This document shows positions 41,680 through 42,895 of a stretch of 42,895 bases of DNA, piece after piece (positions within the stretch are counted from its first letter, which is position 1; each line of letters starts with the position of its first letter). Source of the DNA: Myxococcaceae bacterium (GTDB lineage Bacteria; Myxococcota; Myxococcia; Myxococcales; Myxococcaceae); assembly GCA_019694575.1 (NCBI GenBank), contig JAIBBR010000030.1, positions 1 to 42,895 of the forward strand. The letters run 5' to 3'. Below the pieces are notes generated by a model, which was not told the DNA's origin, searched no databases, and was given only the letters and a program-made list of their open reading frames with translations. A program made the translations under genes and the position numbers.

Positions 41680-42611
41680 ATGGAGAAGGAAGACGAGCAT
41701 TGTTTGATGTAGCTCGCGGTCAGGCAGCAGGGCATCGTCAGTTACCAGCAAGGCAACGAGCTCGGGTTTACGAGCAGTTTCTTCAGGCGGCGCGTCGACA
41801 CCGGTGCGTGGTTACGACTGCACACGGGTGTGTACAGGGTAAGTGGTTCAGCGCCCACTTTAGAGCAGCGAGAGATCGCGGCGCTGCTTGCGGCGGGAGA
41901 GAACGCAGTGCTTTCACACCAGACTGCGGCGAGGCACCACCGGCTCGATGTTCCGGAACAGAACCTCGTGCATGTCACGGTACCTGCGTACCGAACTGTT
42001 TCGAAGCTCGACGGGGTGAGAATCTGGAGATCGAAATATTGTTCGCGCAAGCTCGCTGACCGTTCGGGCCCATTTTTGTACACGCCGCTCGGACGAACGG
42101 TTCTCGACTTGGCGGCGATGCTCGATGACGGGTGGCTTCGTGCAGCAATCGATTCGTCGTTGCGGCGCTCTCGTTACAACTTGCGGTGTATTGTCCGCAC
42201 GCTGCATTCACAGGGCACGGGCCATCACGGTGCATTGCGGCTGCGAACGGCAGTGCATGAAATCGAACGAACGCTGAGATTTCTGACAGTGCCCTTGAGT
42301 CATTGGCGCTGACAGTCGCTCGTGCATTTCGGGAACAGCCCGAGCTGCACTACCCCATTGTCGATTGGGAAGGTCTGCTTGCAGAAGTCGATTTCGCCTG
42401 GCCTTCAGCGAAAGTCTGCGTGGAATTCGACGGCTGGAAGTACCACGGCACCCGGCAGGCCTTTGCGCGCGACAGGGCGCGAGATCGTCTGCTTGCTTCG
42501 AGGGGTTGGGTGGTGCTGCGCTTCACCTGGCAAGACGTCGTCGATGATCAACCAGGCGTGATTCGAGACATCGAAGAGGTGCTCGATGGTCGGGCGCCTC
42601 CAAATTCATGA
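41680..42611 (+). pseudogene. broken AbiEi-like/DUF559 endonuclease-domain gene
   Basis: The reading frame starts at ATG 41680 with GGGGAAGGTGAGG upstream, gives MEKEDEHCLM, and meets an in-frame TAG at 41710-41712. The same frame continues with LAVRQQGIVSYQQ, GFTSSFFRRRVDTGAWLRLH and AALLAAGENAVLSHQTAARH, the N-terminal winged helix and core of AbiEi-antitoxin-like proteins. It ends at 42312. The C-terminal DUF559/Vsr-like nuclease domain (AEVDFAWPSAKVCVEFDGWK, YHGTRQAFARDRARDRL, FTWQDV) is in another frame, ending at 42611. A shift of -1, between about 42255 and 42300, would join them. Two lesions in one gene make a sequencing error less likely. It is a pseudogene. Confidence 0.85.
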
Positions 42612-42654
42612 GCGTGTGGTTTCATCGCTCTATAGAGCGATAAGTCTTCACTCG
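42612..42654. repeat. interspersed palindromic element, copy C (43 bp)
   Basis: The inner stem ATCGCTC/GAGCGAT is perfect over 7 bases with a TATA loop. The outer part carries GCGTGTGG and AAGTCTTCACTCGC as in the other copies. It starts directly at the end of the pseudogene and lies 16 bases from the rimO stop, between convergent genes. Confidence 0.75.
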
Positions 42655-42670
42655 CCAGAGTAGCTCCGTT

Positions 42671-42895
42671 TTACCGCGGCGCGCTCCATGCCGGCACGCC
42701 GAGCTGCACCAAGCCTTCAGCGGCAGCCTTCTTCTTCTTGTGCTCCTTGGGAGCTGCCACGCGCGAAACGATGCGCCCCACCAAGTCGTAATCGTGCGCT
42801 TCAGTCACTTCGACCGTGACGAATTCGCCGGGGTAAGCCAGACCGTCGTTGATGTACACCTGCCCGTCAATTTCGGGCGCTTGGCCTTGGTGACG
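42671..42895 (-). CDS. rimO: ribosomal protein S12 methylthiotransferase RimO, C-terminal part
   Basis: This is the last 74 residues of a gene that starts beyond the right edge. The sequence [20 protein letters not shown] continues into [21 protein letters not shown]. This is the TRAM domain that closes RimO, the radical-SAM enzyme that methylthiolates Asp of ribosomal protein S12. After the TRAM domain there is an extra Lys/Ala-rich tail of about 33 residues ([12 protein letters not shown]). The radical-SAM part is not in the window. MiaB has a related end, but the AQAPEIDG-type start fits RimO better. Confidence 0.85.
   Translation of the reverse strand, partial: RHQGQAPEIDGQVYINDGLAYPGEFVTVEVTEAHDYDLVGRIVSRVAAPKEHKKKKAAAEGLVQLGVPAWSAPR

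Noticed and set aside
41438-41680. 80-codon plus-strand frame between DUF2339 and the pseudogene
   Set aside because: It spans repeat copy B, has no ribosome site and no recognisable motif.
41710-41712. TAG read through as an amino acid (pyrrolysine-type recoding)
   Set aside because: A second lesion, the downstream frameshift, is present in the same gene and no recoding machinery is visible. A pseudogene is simpler.

Overview
The window is 42.9 kb of GC-rich bacterial chromosome, densely coded on both strands. I place it in the Myxococcota (myxobacteria). The reasons are a TIGR02996/leucine-rich-repeat protein, an ECF sigma factor clustered with a TPR membrane protein and an exported partner, and a glycine-repeat lipoprotein with a degraded Tat-like start. 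The phylum is inferred from gene content, not from a marker-gene tree. I found no rRNA, tRNA or CRISPR array.

Layout. 1-3.5 kb: the tail of a possible unidentified gene, a large hairpin, then a minus-strand cluster of ECF sigma factor, membrane-anchored TPR partner and exported protein, plus a small Cys-rich lipoprotein. 3.6-11.7 kb: TIGR02996-LRR protein, topA, a Nudix/winged-helix NrtR-type regulator, a NadM-like domain fused to a methyltransferase, a HIT-like protein and an exported protein. 11.7-15.4 kb: a single-chain flavoprotein joining a GltD-like half to a PyrK-like half, the Nfn/Sud architecture in one polypeptide. 15.4-22.8 kb: three large multi-pass proteins of glycosyltransferase-C type, one GT2 glycosyltransferase and a DUF4173 membrane protein. 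22.8-33.1 kb: sugar-nucleotide genes (two methyltransferases, two RmlD-type reductases, rfbA, rfbC, rfbB). They are interrupted by a dying nucleotidyltransferase module, a DUF4143 ATPase with a duplicated palindromic promoter, and a DUF4932 lipoprotein. 33.2-41.4 kb: glycine-repeat lipoprotein, DUF3516 helicase and the DUF3999/DUF2339 pair. 41.4-42.9 kb: a DUF559-type pseudogene broken by an internal stop and a frameshift, then the C-terminal end of rimO.

How the genes work together. The 15-33 kb block looks like a surface-glycan locus. RfbA, RfbB, RfbC and an RmlD would make dTDP-L-rhamnose or a related deoxysugar. The methyltransferases may modify the sugar or a precursor, and the GT2 and GT-C-like proteins would transfer sugars at the membrane. 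The topA-nrtR-NadM-like stretch may be a small NAD-linked regulatory unit in which the NadM-like domain has lost its catalytic signature.

Several short repeats recur. A 39-bp element sits directly behind two stop codons, a 42-43 bp imperfect palindrome occurs three times between genes, and a 29-bp promoter palindrome occurs twice. The most unusual items are the degraded NadM-methyltransferase fusion beside an NrtR-type gene, the fused Nfn-like flavoprotein, the duplicated palindromic and apparently leaderless promoter of the DUF4143 gene, and the interspersed palindrome family.
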